From contig NC_081826.1 in assembly GCF_030867095.1 (NCBI RefSeq), positions 40,030,001 to 40,094,000 on the forward strand: a stretch of DNA of 64,000 nucleotides, written 5' to 3'. The notes under the pieces are model-generated. The model did no database searches, was not told the DNA's origin, and saw nothing but the letters and a program-made list of their open reading frames with translations. This document shows positions 58,201 to 63,680 of the stretch, piece by piece. The position numbers and the translations under genes were made by a program. The DNA comes from Alligator mississippiensis. Its lineage: Eukaryota > Chordata > Crocodylia > Alligatoridae. The stretch's first letter is position 1. Every line of letters starts with the position of its first letter.

Positions 58201-61200
58201 CAGGTACCTGTCATTTGTTGACAGTAATGTCTTCTCTGAAAAGACAGGATATAATTTATAGTATTATATAAATGTTTAATTATAAACTGTGTGTATATAT
58301 AAGAAGATCTAGTGGGTCTATTGCATTGTCAATGCTGGATACCTCTGGTGCATTTTTTTAAAACAAAGCGCTGTCCAGTCTGCTTTTGAAGGTCCCAAGG
58401 AATGGTATTTTCACATCATTCCTTGGGACACTTCCACACTAATGTTTCTCTTTGAAGATGTTTTGCTGTTTTCTTCATTCAAGTATTTGTATTCTTTAAT
58501 TTTTTAAATCTAATTTCTTGTTCTGCTTCTTTGTTTTTTTTCATATTTACTAAGGGTAGCACAATTTCCCATGTATCTTACCAGAAAGAACAAAGAGTAA
58601 ACATAGCAATATAGAAAATTGTAGAGTTCTGTTACTATTTTGTTACACGCTTATTGACTCTTAATGCAAAATTACAAATGCCCTTTTCACCAGAGTTTTT
58701 ATAAATTAATAGTGAACAGTACTGTGTTCAGTGGGGGGGGGGGGGGGGAAAGGGAACTTGGTGAAAACTGAGCACAGCTGTGGACACCAGTAACATGAAC
58801 ATCTGGAGTGTATATGAAAGAGCAGTATCTTGGTACTGAAAATGCTTCTCTCCTGACCTTAATATAGGCTATGATTTCATGAAAAGTGGTACATTATCTT
58901 CTCATAGTGATAACTGTGTTTATAAAAATACAGATAGGCTTGCTTAGGCACAATTATTCCAGAGTTTGAAGGCATGTTCTTGGCGTCAACGGGCAGAGCC
59001 CTTTTGAGTTTAGTGAAAAATTAAACTGGAAGTAAGGAAGAGGGAACACGGAAGCCACGTCCCCATGAGCAGGGGTATGCACTTGCCATGTGCAAAAAAG
59101 CAGCAGCACAAATTTGTGTCTCTGCTTTTTGCCCTGGCCCCTGCACATGGGGTTAGCACAAGGAAAAATGCTCCAGGTGGGGTAGGAGAGGCCAGCCCAG
59201 CACCTGGGCTGGTTCTAGCAGCCTTACCTTGGGTTCTGGGGGCCTTCTGGGGCTGCAGCAGTGGTGATTTGGGCATGTGGAGCCTGGCTGTCAGTTGGAG
59301 TGTGTGTCTGGCTGGCTATGCTCTGGTTTTGAGTAGTGCACACTGCCACCACATGTGCCGCCCCACTTTTTTTTTCTGCCACGGGTTTCCTTGACACTGG
59401 GATCTCCCAGTGTCAACACCCCCCTCTTTCCCCCCCCCCCCCCCCCCCCCCAGTGCTGCAAATTATCAGTGCAGAGAATGCCTGTGTGTGTGGTGCGTGT
59501 GGTTTGCAGCATCGCACTCGTTTGGATATGCCCAGACTGTCCATGCCATTTATTTAACAGGCTCATAGGCTCCAGCCTGTGCAGTTGTCACTAGATCAAA
59601 GAACCTGTTGATCTCTGTTACTAACACCTTCCAGCCTAAGAAGATGCCTCTGTTTAGAACATTTTATTCACTGAAAGACTTCTTTCCACACAAGGAGCTG
59701 TTTGGGGTGGGGAGGGAATGGGAAATAGAGGGATGCAAGGCTTCAAGTATGTTCAGTAAACTTGGTCTGTGGAAGCATTACAGTGTGTAATCTCTAACTG
59801 AAATGGACTTTTATGTGTTCCTACTTCAGAATTTATTGAAGATTTTAGCTGTGTACCATATAGCAAAGGTAATTTATAGAAGAGTTGACTTTAAATGGCC
59901 TAAAAGCTAATAGTTTTTGAGGTTAAATAGATATATTATTTTCAAAATATAATTGAGATGCCAGCCCGGTGAAAACAGCAGTTGGGTCTGATGGGCCTTA
60001 TGGAAATTTGTGTGGTTAGAAATCTGTCTACGCCACCTCTCTGCATCACAGGTGGTGATATGTGATAGGTTTGTTAGCAAGGGTTTTAGTAGCCCATACA
60101 GTGATATTGTCTTCATATATTATGTCCAGAGACCTGAGAAAGGGTACAGTGATACTGAAAAGCTTGCCTAAATATTCCAACCATGCATTGGGTCCAATAA
60201 ATGATATCACCCACAAAAGCTATTGCCTCTCTTGTCTGTCTTTGTAACTCATTCAGTTTTTTGGTCCAGTTTTTTTGTTTTTCTCTTTGTTCCTATACAC
60301 CCAGTCTGTCATCCCCTTTTGTTTTTTCTTTTTCTTCTCTTGCCAAGTAACTCCTAAGTAGCACTATCTGCTAACAGTAAGCTGTCAGCACTGTAAGACT
60401 CGGAGATAGTTACTGCCATTAGGAAATGCTAATGGACAGGCCTACAGCTTTGCTATTGCTAATTGTAGCTGAGCAAGAGTTTCATATGTGGGAGTTTGAG
60501 AAATTAAAGTATTGCATTCTCTTTATCTCCTTCCAAATTTAGGACTGCCAGTTTGTTGTGCAAACTGTATTAAGTACTTCAAGGCATGGGAACTTGAGAA
60601 ACCATTCTGGCCTTGTGCCATTTAGGTGGAGCTATCTGCAAAAGAGGGTGACTGATAGCCCTATTTTGCTAGGTGTCATCTGGCCTGACTGGTCTGTTGA
60701 CCTAGGTAATGATTAATTGGTTAGATAGCAGTTAAATGCTTTTAAATTTAATTTTTGTCACCATATTGTCAAAGCTAGCTTGTCTAGTAATTCTCGTTGC
60801 GGACTAAATCCATGGGCAATATGAACATTGAGAGGAAAACTACTTTTTTGACTAGCTGCTTTTCAGTAAAATTTAGATTTTTTTTTTTTCTGGTAGAAAA
60901 CAGAAACCTTTTAATATTGCTTAACAAATCTAACTTTTTGAAAACTAAAATGGGCTAGCTTTGGAAATTTTAACTGTAGCTTTTATAACTTACAGAATGG
61001 TGATGGTGGGATGATGGATGTACACTGTCTTATACTAAAAGAGAGAGAGAGAGACAATTTCTCTTTTATACCTGTAAAATAAAGAAACACTATAAGGAGG
61101 TGTAACCAAAGATTTAGGGACCCTTTCAACTACTACTTTGCTTCTGTAATGTTTAGATCCCACTTCTGAAACAATCTGCATGGATGAACCCCTGGTCCTA

Positions 61201-61644
61201 TTTGAAGCTCACTTATTTCTTCTACAGGCTGTCTATACGTGCAAAGATCCAGCTGCCTGGATCTGATTGCATGGATTGGGTCATAAATTATGAACTTCCT
61301 TGGATGTGGTCCTGTCTTGTTTCTGTAAAATAGCTACCAAAACTTTTGTCTGTTATATGAATGGTTATTATGAAGCAGTTTACAGAATTGGAATTGTGGT
61401 CTTCTAGGCTGTAACATTATTTAATTTTGTATGGGAGAAGAAAAGCACTTATTTTGTATGTTTTATTTTGTTTCCATAGTTAACAGAAGATGAAATTGCA
61501 ACCATTCTTAAGTCTACACTTAAAGGACTTGAATATTTACACTTCATGAGGAAAATACACCGAGATATAAAAGCAGGAAACATCCTCCTTAATACTGAGG
61601 GGCATGCAAAATTAGCTGATTTTGGAGTGGCTGGCCAGTTAACT
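18460..61644 (+). CDS. STK3: STK3 (MST2) serine/threonine kinase, 5' part, exons 1-5 joined
   Basis: Five exons join at 18460-18482, 29316-29396, 32940-33068, 40284-40398 and 61480-61644. They total 513 nt, or 171 codons, with no frame break. The product is the N-terminal part of a Ste20/MST kinase, which in vertebrates is the core Hippo kinase that phosphorylates LATS and MOB1 with SAV1. Visible motifs are the Gly-rich loop GEGSYG (33-38), the VAIK lysine K55, the alpha-C glutamate E69 in [11 protein letters not shown] at 143-145, N150 and DFG at 163-165. All catalytic residues present so far are intact. The N-terminus (MEPAAPKS) is one residue shorter than my recollection of human STK3. LSEDSL at 13-18, F41 and K127 favour STK3 over STK4. 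The known family protein is about 490 residues, so the activation loop, inhibitory linker and SARAH domain lie downstream. All introns are GT-AG. Regulation is probably housekeeping, from the CpG island at exon 1. Confidence 0.97.
18519..18645. repeat. CGG-repeat and GGGCCGGGCC palindrome at the start of intron 1
   Basis: A short (CGG)n run at about 18519-18535 is followed by GGCCG repeats and a perfect 20-bp palindrome at 18623-18642 (arms GGGCCGGGCC). It lies within 170 bp of the exon 1 donor, inside the CpG island. It could form a strong hairpin in DNA or nascent RNA. Confidence 0.8.
18960..19130. repeat. Copy 1 of a ~100-bp sequence repeated at 22.6 kb
   Basis: cacctgtggcaggttggggt then gttaggtctgtgttgtcagg and gttgagggtagtcttgtgac recurs with small changes at 22625-22692. 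Nothing identifies the class. Confidence 0.7.
19141..19531 (+). mobile_element. CR1 3' tail split by a hAT insertion
   Basis: The CR1 tail pieces ctcgggcagggggttggactagat (19149-19171) and ctggaggtcccttccagccc (19504-19523) belong together but are separated by a 321-bp insert. Confidence 0.75.
19172..19492. mobile_element. hAT-type element inserted in a CR1 tail
   Basis: 321 bp between GACTAGAT (19164-19171) and GCCTAGAC (19493-19500), a 6/8 TSD. The right end GGTTGACAAGCACAG is the inverse of the CAGTGNTTNTCAACC terminus typical of many hAT (Charlie-like) repeats. The left end is more decayed. The flanking halves form one continuous CR1 tail, which supports the boundaries. Confidence 0.7.
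19690..19965. repeat. Possible MITE-like repeat
   Basis: Phrases such as ggtcttctctaaacgcgtagt, ttggctgtattggtgtaaag and tagctataaacacgct resemble the short self-complementary repeats of reptile genomes. Boundaries not resolved. Confidence 0.35.
19985..20230. repeat. Interspersed repeat family B, copy 2 (inverted relative to copy 1)
   Basis: 20004-20045 is the near-exact reverse complement of 15521-15560. The flank (ttgagttggtaatactgg) is AT-rich and the core is GC-rich. Confidence 0.6.
20958..21000. repeat. Poly(T)-poly(C) low-complexity tract
   Basis: About 22 T, then ccttccttcc and a C run of about 10. Probably the remnant of a retroposon tail or a polypyrimidine microsatellite. Confidence 0.8.
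21840..22052. mobile_element. Right-end fragment of a hAT-type repeat
   Basis: aacagttcactaaaattcctaaagtggccctccctccaaaataactgctcactcctgg matches the right end of the complete element at 53483-53991 (cagctcaccaaaactccttaagtggcccttcagcccaataattgaccaccctgg). The left end is not resolved. Confidence 0.65.
22053..22405 (-). mobile_element. CR1/L3-like LINE ORF2 fragment
   Basis: The minus-strand frame contains [21 protein letters not shown], the C-terminal '[13 protein letters not shown]' signature of CR1-type reverse transcriptases. Upstream is a degenerate ERDLGVI-type stretch. It is more diverged than the CR1 copies at 46-51 kb, and broken. Confidence 0.75.
22590..22695. repeat. Copy 2 of the ~100-bp sequence found at 19.0 kb
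   Basis: tacctgtgtcaggttagggt then attaggtctgtgttgtttcagggttgatggtagtctta parallels 19045-19100. It ends at the hAT insertion at 22696. Confidence 0.7.
22696..22995. mobile_element. 300-bp nonautonomous hAT element with TSD
   Basis: Starts CAGGGTTCAGCAACCCCCAG and ends ...GTTGGCTACCCCTG. Flanks are ATGTAGTG (22688-22695) and ACGTAGTG (22996-23003), a 7/8 TSD. The termini match the CAGGGGTNGCCAAC class of hAT ends. GC-rich core, no ORF of note. Confidence 0.88.
23534..24060. repeat. hAT-like left end with a degenerate tandem core
   Basis: Begins CAGGGGTGCCAAACTCATCT, close to the terminus at 29824. The core repeats 'agactggacccatgtgctgc'-like phrases (near 23570, 23940 and 23980). The right terminus was not found. 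Confidence 0.6.
24285..25078. mobile_element. hAT-type repeat with GC-rich tandem core, right end at 25078
   Basis: The right end gggccatattttgcctgcccctg matches the terminus at 38570 (CAGGGGCAGGC inverse). The core (24290-24890) has tandem-like units with cagcacgtg..., gccagcctggctggg and ctttccctctctggtgcc at about 80-110 bp spacing. The left end and TSD are undefined. Confidence 0.55.
25320..25490. repeat. Interspersed repeat with CCTGAAAGCTTGTCAG motif
   Basis: agccctaaggaagagtactgtagtacctgaaagcttgtcag then ttggtgcaataaaagatggt, related to the pieces at 6.9 and 60.1 kb. Confidence 0.65.
26715..27299. mobile_element. hAT-type element with TSD
   Basis: 585 bp. Starts CAGTGATTCTCAACCAGGGT and ends CTTGACTGAAAATCACTG. 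Flanks are TTCTAGTT (26707-26714) and TTCTGGTT (27300-27307), a 7/8 TSD. The CAGTGNTTCTCAACC terminus is typical of Charlie-like hAT repeats. No transposase is recognisable. A partial copy lies at about 38700-38840. Confidence 0.88.
28175..28204. repeat. Poly(T) run of 30
   Basis: Uninterrupted T30 followed by aggactggtg. There is no clear retroposon body on either side. Confidence 0.9.
28210..29315. other. Intron 1 distal part, nothing notable
   Basis: No exon or transposon boundary I can support. The polypyrimidine stretch at 29298-29309 and aacag at 29311-29315 form the exon 2 acceptor. Confidence 0.5.
29316..29396 (+). CDS. STK3: STK3 coding exon 2
   Basis: 81 nt, preceded by the acceptor ttccaacag and followed by GTAAGTG. 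It encodes residues 8-35, from the basic KLKKLSED segment through [13 protein letters not shown] to the first glycines of the ATP loop. The last glycine codon is split (phase 2). LSED rather than LDED here is the STK3 form. Confidence 0.97.
29824..30350. repeat. hAT-like repeat (CAGGGGTGTCAAACT terminus)
   Basis: Starts CAGGGGTGTCAAACTTATCT and contains gggccatattgggcccatgg. The same terminus occurs at 23534. A second start-like string (cagtgagtctcaacaaggcc) at about 30286 suggests a second element joined here. No TSD found. Confidence 0.6.
31185..31960. repeat. Purine-rich unclassified repeat
   Basis: The block starts near ttgtgacagggtggctgaaa and is A/G-rich on the + strand for some 700 bp. 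A unit (ctgccatggcaaacctagctgccaggg, 31340-31366, and ctgccacggcagacccagccggccag, 31470-31495) is repeated at about 130-bp spacing. The TGTGACAGGG start is LTR-like, but I could not find a matching right end or TSD. No ORF is recognisable. Confidence 0.5.
32940..33068 (+). CDS. STK3: STK3 coding exon 3
   Basis: 129 nt after the acceptor aattttag, ending before GTACAA. It encodes residues 35-78: [15 protein letters not shown], the catalytic VAIK lysine (K55), and the alpha-C helix with E69. The final serine codon is split AG|T with exon 4. The donor GTACAA is a weaker match to consensus than the other donors here. Confidence 0.97.
33213..33532. mobile_element. Hairpin MITE (nonautonomous DNA transposon)
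   Basis: Terminal inverted repeats GGGTGTGTCTACAC (33213-33226) and GTGTAGACATGCC (33520-33532). Inside is a perfect 21-bp inverted repeat (33361-33381 and 33395-33415, 13-nt loop), a small GGATCG-AAAA-CGATCC hairpin near 33342-33357 and further 'actgcacagt' repeats. No coding capacity. This could belong to the MITE-like repeats described in crocodilians (Chompy), but I cannot confirm the family. Confidence 0.8.
33934..34050. repeat. hAT-like repeat fragment with C-rich tract
   Basis: tttggcaacctgtggcctgtaggccaaatctggcccacagag is a hAT-style left end. It is cut by a ctccctccc...cccctcccccc tract at 33988-34020. Confidence 0.55.
34321..35320. mobile_element. GTGCACC-type hAT copy with GC-rich core
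   Basis: The left end TAGAGATGCACCAATAGAGA belongs to the family at 16840-17728. The right part has the atcgg / ccgatctg... phrases. It then reads ttagaggtgcactgatgcag, a direct (not inverted) copy of the left terminus, so the right boundary is abnormal. The GC-rich core yields a long minus-strand open frame (34258-35331) that crosses the left element boundary and is not a gene. Confidence 0.6.
35523..35539. repeat. G17 homopolymer
   Basis: Seventeen consecutive G, followed by tggggatcaggggg; a likely G-quadruplex former. Confidence 0.95.
35638..36981. mobile_element. hAT-type element, family C copy 1, TSD
   Basis: 1344 bp. Starts CAGGGATGGGCAAAATCTGG and ends ...TTGCCCGACCCTG, with TSD TTCTAGTC (35630-35637) / TTCTAGTT (36982-36989), 7 of 8. 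The core is GC-rich and internally repeated (ggagctggtgctgagc... and cagcccc phrases). The left subterminal segment (35700-35770, ggggcccctaaaaaaattct...ggttcctgtc) recurs inverted at 38444-38522, so the element at 37668-38570 is the same family in reverse. Confidence 0.88.
37095..37430 (+). mobile_element. CR1 LINE 3' end
   Basis: The ORF2 C-terminus, about 71 codons (37105-37320, [19 protein letters not shown] ... [12 protein letters not shown]), ends in TGA at 37318-37320. It is followed by the 3' UTR and the gattctgtgatacgattctatg tail. It is very close to 48249-48545 and is 5'-truncated. Confidence 0.93.
37668..38570. mobile_element. hAT-type element, family C copy 2 (inverted), perfect TSD
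   Basis: 903 bp. Starts CAGGGGCAGGCAATTATTTT and ends ...TTCTGCCTGCCCCTG, giving 11-bp perfect terminal repeats (CAGGGGCAGGC). Flanks are TTGTAGGA on both sides (37660-37667 and 38571-38578). It is shorter than copy 1 and runs in the opposite direction, with the CR1 tail between them. Confidence 0.93.
38700..38840. repeat. hAT-type fragment related to 26715-27299
   Basis: gtaggtatttgcacacctagctgtgc ... ttctcatggcaccctggggtgcc ... gttgagattcactg matches the right half of the element at 26715-27299. The left end is missing. Confidence 0.6.
38860..40283. other. Intron 3 distal unique sequence
   Basis: No repeat boundary or coding signal recognised. Ends with the exon 4 acceptor. Confidence 0.5.
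40284..40398 (+). CDS. STK3: STK3 coding exon 4
   Basis: 115 nt between the acceptor tttatgtag and the donor GTAAGT. It encodes residues 78-116: the beta4-beta5 strands ([15 protein letters not shown]), the hinge ([10 protein letters not shown]) and the helix [10 protein letters not shown]. It ends on a codon boundary. Confidence 0.97.
40400..45300. other. Largely unique AT-rich intronic DNA
   Basis: No coding signal. It contains T tracts at 41217-41231 and 43992-44006 and a repeat-like piece at 43690-43800. The remainder shows no clear mobile element. Confidence 0.5.
43690..43800. repeat. Fragment like the 6.9-kb / 25.3-kb repeats
   Basis: gatccgaggaaggcccttgatgcccaaatttgtcc then cagtagcagatataatgaatcc and ttttctggatcatc recall the cctgaagaagg...tcctggacc pattern. 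Weak and diverged. Confidence 0.4.
45325..45400. repeat. Short palindromic repeat related to 3339-3391
   Basis: ggcttttttgatgctttta (45331-45349) pairs with taaaagcaccaaaaagccc (45379-45397). The same gcaccaaaa core and following 'gcccgctgaagtgc' occur at 3339-3410. Confidence 0.65.
45785..46190 (-). pseudogene. Decayed non-LTR reverse transcriptase fragment
   Basis: The minus-strand frames read LMNTETEG ... [17 protein letters not shown] and, in another frame, [14 protein letters not shown]. They match the late RT-domain signature of many retrotransposons (MNTEKTK..., KYLGSLI, and ETWTLKKADE). Frameshifts and stops make it dead. It would precede the kind of tail preserved at 12772-13240, so both may derive from one family. 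Confidence 0.65.
46345..48545 (+). mobile_element. CR1 LINE, 5'-truncated, with broken ORF2
   Basis: This is about 2.2 kb of CR1 ORF2 ending in the 3' UTR string gaccctacttctataattctgtg. Protein landmarks in order are [12 protein letters not shown] (end of endonuclease/linker), [57 protein letters not shown] (motif A, catalytic D present), FSDDTK (motif C, both D present), [18 protein letters not shown], and the C-terminal [12 protein letters not shown]. It is disrupted by frameshifts near 46660, 47570 and 48000 and stops near 47285. The 5' boundary is approximate. Confidence 0.93.
48546..49434. other. Intronic sequence with poly(C) tract
   Basis: No gene. It includes C22 at 49257-49278 and a GC-rich stretch at 49060-49320 that may be transposon core. 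The rest is unremarkable. Confidence 0.45.
49257..49278. repeat. C22 homopolymer
   Basis: Uninterrupted C run, G-quadruplex potential on the minus strand. Confidence 0.93.
49435..49850. repeat. Tandem repeat, period about 182 bp, two copies plus a partial third
   Basis: Unit 1 starts CCCCTGCTTCTGGGATCCTG (49435) and unit 2 starts CCCCTGCTTTAGTATTTTGT (49617), 182 bp later. Corresponding phrases include gggttgggtgctcc/gggctgggtgctct and ctcgccaattacttgaattcctggcag/tgctcaattatttacattgcctgcaat. A partial third copy (aagtaacttgcattgctgacag) follows. Confidence 0.75.
49861..52088. mobile_element. hAT-like repeat interrupted by a CR1 insertion
   Basis: The left end GGGTGCTCAACCTCCAGCCT has gcaggccaaatgtggcctgcagagcc. 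The right end is ...ctggcctgctggcaaaaagtttgggcaccg. The two halves share 'ttggccatg(t/c)c(t/c)ccttcc'-type repeats, and 50233 and 51799 are the joints around the inserted CR1. A TSD for the outer element was not clear. Confidence 0.65.
50234..51798 (-). mobile_element. CR1 LINE nested in a hAT-like repeat, internally deleted, broken RT
   Basis: On the minus strand, the 3' end lies at 50234 (rc of catagatttcatagacattagggctgg). Open frames are 51306-50422 (294 codons) and 51847-51251 (198 codons, the first ~15 of which come from the host repeat). The first-part landmarks are [14 protein letters not shown] and [19 protein letters not shown] (endonuclease end/linker). The second part starts [16 protein letters not shown] and contains [33 protein letters not shown] and [19 protein letters not shown]. 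The N-terminal two-thirds of the RT domain is missing between the two parts. Motif C reads FAYDT, not FADD, so the catalytic aspartate is lost. Confidence 0.93.
52229..52305 (+). mobile_element. CR1 3'-end fragment
   Basis: ggcgtcttcaagaggaggtg then tcggactcgatgatctattg and aggtcccttctgaccctaac, ending with atctatgaatctatgg. Same tail as at 225-271. Confidence 0.88.
53170..53353. mobile_element. Short hAT-type repeat
   Basis: CAGTGGCTTTCAACCTGTGG start and a gctgaaaatcatt end give the CAGTGGNTTNTCAACC / TGAAAATCAT... Charlie-like hAT pattern. TSD not clear. Confidence 0.6.
53483..53991. mobile_element. hAT-type element with TSD
   Basis: 509 bp. Starts CAAGGGTGGGCAAAATATGG and ends ...ATTGACCACCCTG. 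TSD is ATCTAGGC (53475-53482) / GTCTAGGT (53992-53999), 6 of 8. The right-end sequence also occurs at 21995-22052. No transposase frame. Confidence 0.78.
54121..54789. mobile_element. hAT-type element (CAGGGATCC terminus)
   Basis: 669 bp. Starts CAGGGATCCTGTTTTTTCTC and ends ...AACCCAGATCCCTG. The termini are inverted repeats (CAGGGATC). AT-rich subterminal arms (tctctgattaaaaaaatc / ttctctgataaaaagg) enclose a GC-rich core. The TSD is weak (GTCATAAG / ATTATAAT, 5 of 8). Confidence 0.7.
54790..59040. other. Largely unique AT-rich intronic DNA
   Basis: No coding or repeat boundaries recognised, apart from T/A tracts (55092, 55200), a G16 run (58733-58748) and alternating purine-pyrimidine stretches near 55670-55690 (tgtgcatacacgcacacgtgtg). 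Confidence 0.5.
58733..58748. repeat. G16 homopolymer
   Basis: Sixteen consecutive G; G-quadruplex potential. Confidence 0.93.
59040..59560. repeat. GC-rich repeat block with C-run
   Basis: Contains gcacttgccatgtgcaaaaaagcag ... tgctttttgccctggcccctgcacatgg, a self-complementary left part, and a C run of about 22 at 59430-59451. Probably nonautonomous DNA transposon material; family not resolved. Confidence 0.4.
60115..60250. repeat. Interspersed repeat with AAAGCTTGCCTAAATATTCC motif
   Basis: agagacctgagaaagggtac...tgaaaagcttgcctaaatat then tgggtccaataaatgatatc. Related to 6.9 and 25.3 kb. Confidence 0.6.
61480..61644 (+). CDS. STK3: STK3 coding exon 5
   Basis: 165 nt, exactly 55 codons, after the acceptor tttccatag and before GTAAGTATG. 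It encodes residues 117-171: the alpha-E region ([14 protein letters not shown]), the catalytic loop IHRDIKAGN and the magnesium-binding DFG, ending GVAGQLT. K127, where STK4 has Q as I recall it, supports STK3. The next exon should begin with the activation loop and lies outside the window. Confidence 0.97.
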
Positions 61645-62049
61645 GTAAGTATGTGAAAAGATCAAAATGGTTTTTAGATTATGACCCTTAACCAGGTTTT
61701 TAAAAAAAGGTTTCCCACTTTTTAGTTGTCATTTCATCCTTTAAAGCTAGGAGTGACTGGCAGTAATGGGAGAGCTAGTGGTTGTCTTTTTATGATGATT
61801 ATGTTGTAGCCCTCCATTCCAATTAATGATTATATAACTGTCTTAAGTACCACTGTATCATGTTTTCCTGGTTAAGGGATTTGAAGTTTTTAACCATGAA
61901 TTATCTATGCAAATTGACTTGGTTAGGAGTTGAAGACATTACCATCTGATGACTTTGGTTGACCATTTGATCTGAGGATACTGCCTCAGTTCAGTTTCTG
62001 ATGCATAAAAGATTCAAGTAATAGAAGTTTTAACTGTGACACTAAGAGC

Positions 62050-62540
62050 CCTGCCAGACACATAGGTAAAAAGTGTGATAGGATCTGTAGTGTGATACAC
62101 ATAGTTGCACTTCCTGCTATGCCACATGTGCATGATAGGAGGTGTGATTGTGGGATCCAGCATCAGATCCAATCAAGCTTTATTGCTGATGCAGGGAGAG
62201 CCAGGGTCATGATCCTGGGCTCCCCCTGGATTGGCAAATGAGCAAGGTCCTATGGCTGGGAACCTGCAGCTGTTGGGACTTGCAACTGCCAGGGTGCCCC
62301 ATGTACTCCCTGGGCCGGGAGCCCTGTCACTTTATGGAACTCCCAGCCATGGAAGCAGATGAGGCATCCCCACACAGTTGCAAGCCCCATCAGCTGCAGG
62401 CTTCAAGTCATGGAAGCTCATGGGGTGTCCTGTTAGCTGGTGGGGCTTCCAGCCACAGGAGAGCACTTGGTCACACACTCAGTTAATGGTGTAATAGGAA
62501 TGAGCCACAAAATTATTGCACATCTTTTGTGGAATAGCTT
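62050..62540. repeat. Probable nonautonomous DNA repeat
   Basis: agccctgccagacacataggtaaaaagtgtgatagg ... ggtgtaataggaatgagccac surrounds a GC-rich core (62220-62460) with tcccagccatgg and gggcttccagccacagg phrases. Boundaries not defined. Confidence 0.4.
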
Positions 62541-62929
62541 TATGGATTATTCCTCTGTTTATCATGCCATTAATTGATTGTATGTTTGGCAGAATTACAA
62601 CTTAAGACGTGAGTAACTGGCTAATCATGTCTTGAGGGTAATGTGTGGCAGGGGTCTAATTATCATACTTGTAATTTCTGGAAGTTGGAATTTCTAGAAA
62701 GGACAACACTTGAGTGGCTATGAACACTGAGCTAGAGATATTTGGTCCCAGACATTTAAGAGAAGAAGTGGTGAGAGACAAACCAGTTAGGAAAAAAGAT
62801 GCCTTGTTCAATCAGATTTGCTTAGTGGAGCTAATTTAATAAATGTTGGGGTTTTCTGTGTTTGTTTCGTTAAATTAATCCAAAGGCATTGGAGATGCAG
62901 TTTAATACCTTTAGGACATTTTGATTCCT

Positions 62930-63195
62930 TTACGGTACACAAACAAGTTTACTGCAAAGTAAACTATGGTGAAGTTTTAGTGCATCAGCTACTCTTTGAA
63001 CACTCCCCACTGAGAGATGGCATAAGGTATTCTAAATTTACTGTGGGGTAAGAGTGTACACATGGGCAGTAAATGTGGAGTAGCTGATGCACTAATGGGA
63101 TGGATGCATGCATGTTTGAAAGCATTTCAAAAGGTGAGCTGCCGCTCAGGAGCATGCAGCAGCTGTTGCGTTTGAACAGTTGTGTGGACAAGCCA
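62930..63195. repeat. Palindromic repeat element
   Basis: A perfect 15-bp inverted repeat GTGCATCAGCTACTC (62980-62994) / GAGTAGCTGATGCAC (63078-63092). Flanks with tacacaaacaag... and ...gtgtggacaagcc are consistent with a MITE. Ends not resolved. Confidence 0.5.
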
Positions 63196-63320
63196 GGAGC
63201 AGTTCAAATGTAACAAAACTACTCCAACTTTAACTCTGGATGAACAAGTGGTGAAGTTGGAGCTGTTTTGCTACATTTCTATCGGCTGTCCGTACACAAT
63301 TGTTAGAATATAGCAAGTAG

Positions 63321-63680
63321 GCCTGTGCAAAGTGGCTAGTATTTGCTTTGGATTCGGATTCAGTTGATTCGGGGGACAGTGATTTGATTCGGTGACTTGA
63401 ATCCCTGTCCTGAATCGATTCAGCCGAATCTGATTTGAAGATTCAACCGCATCTCCGAATCGGCTCCATCCCCCGCCCAGCCCCAACTCCTGGTTCCAGT
63501 GCCTGGCTCTTTTGCATCAGCAAGTGGGGACTGCCTGAATTTCCGAAGCTCTCCGAATCGTTTCCGAATTGATTCAGACCTTTTAATTGGTCTCCTGATT
63601 TGATTCAGATTTGGAGATTTGACTGCCAAATCAGGCTGAATCTCCTGTGAATCAAATCAGCACCTGAACCTTCGTACGGC
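63321..63680. mobile_element. 360-bp nonautonomous DNA element rich in GATTCGG/CGAATC
   Basis: Starts GCCTGTGCAAAGTGGCTAGT and ends ...CCTTCGTACGGC, which is the decayed inverse of the start. Flanks are GCAAGTAG (63313-63320) and ACTAGTAG (63681-63688), a 6/8 TSD. The interior is full of gattcgg/ccgaatc and gattcag motifs in both directions. No ORF is real. Confidence 0.7.

Larger units (their letters stand above)
40399..61479 (+). other. STK3: STK3 intron 4
   Basis: 21.1 kb, GTAAGTT...TTCCATAG. 40.4-45.3 kb and 54.8-59.0 kb look largely unique and AT-rich. 45.3-54.8 kb is packed with retrotransposon and hAT material. No alternative exon is recognised. Confidence 0.85.

Noticed and set aside
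18460..61644. Gene could be STK4 (MST1)
   Set aside because: [19 protein letters not shown] and KSTLKGL are STK3-type as I recall the paralogues. The N-terminus lacks the longer STK4 form.
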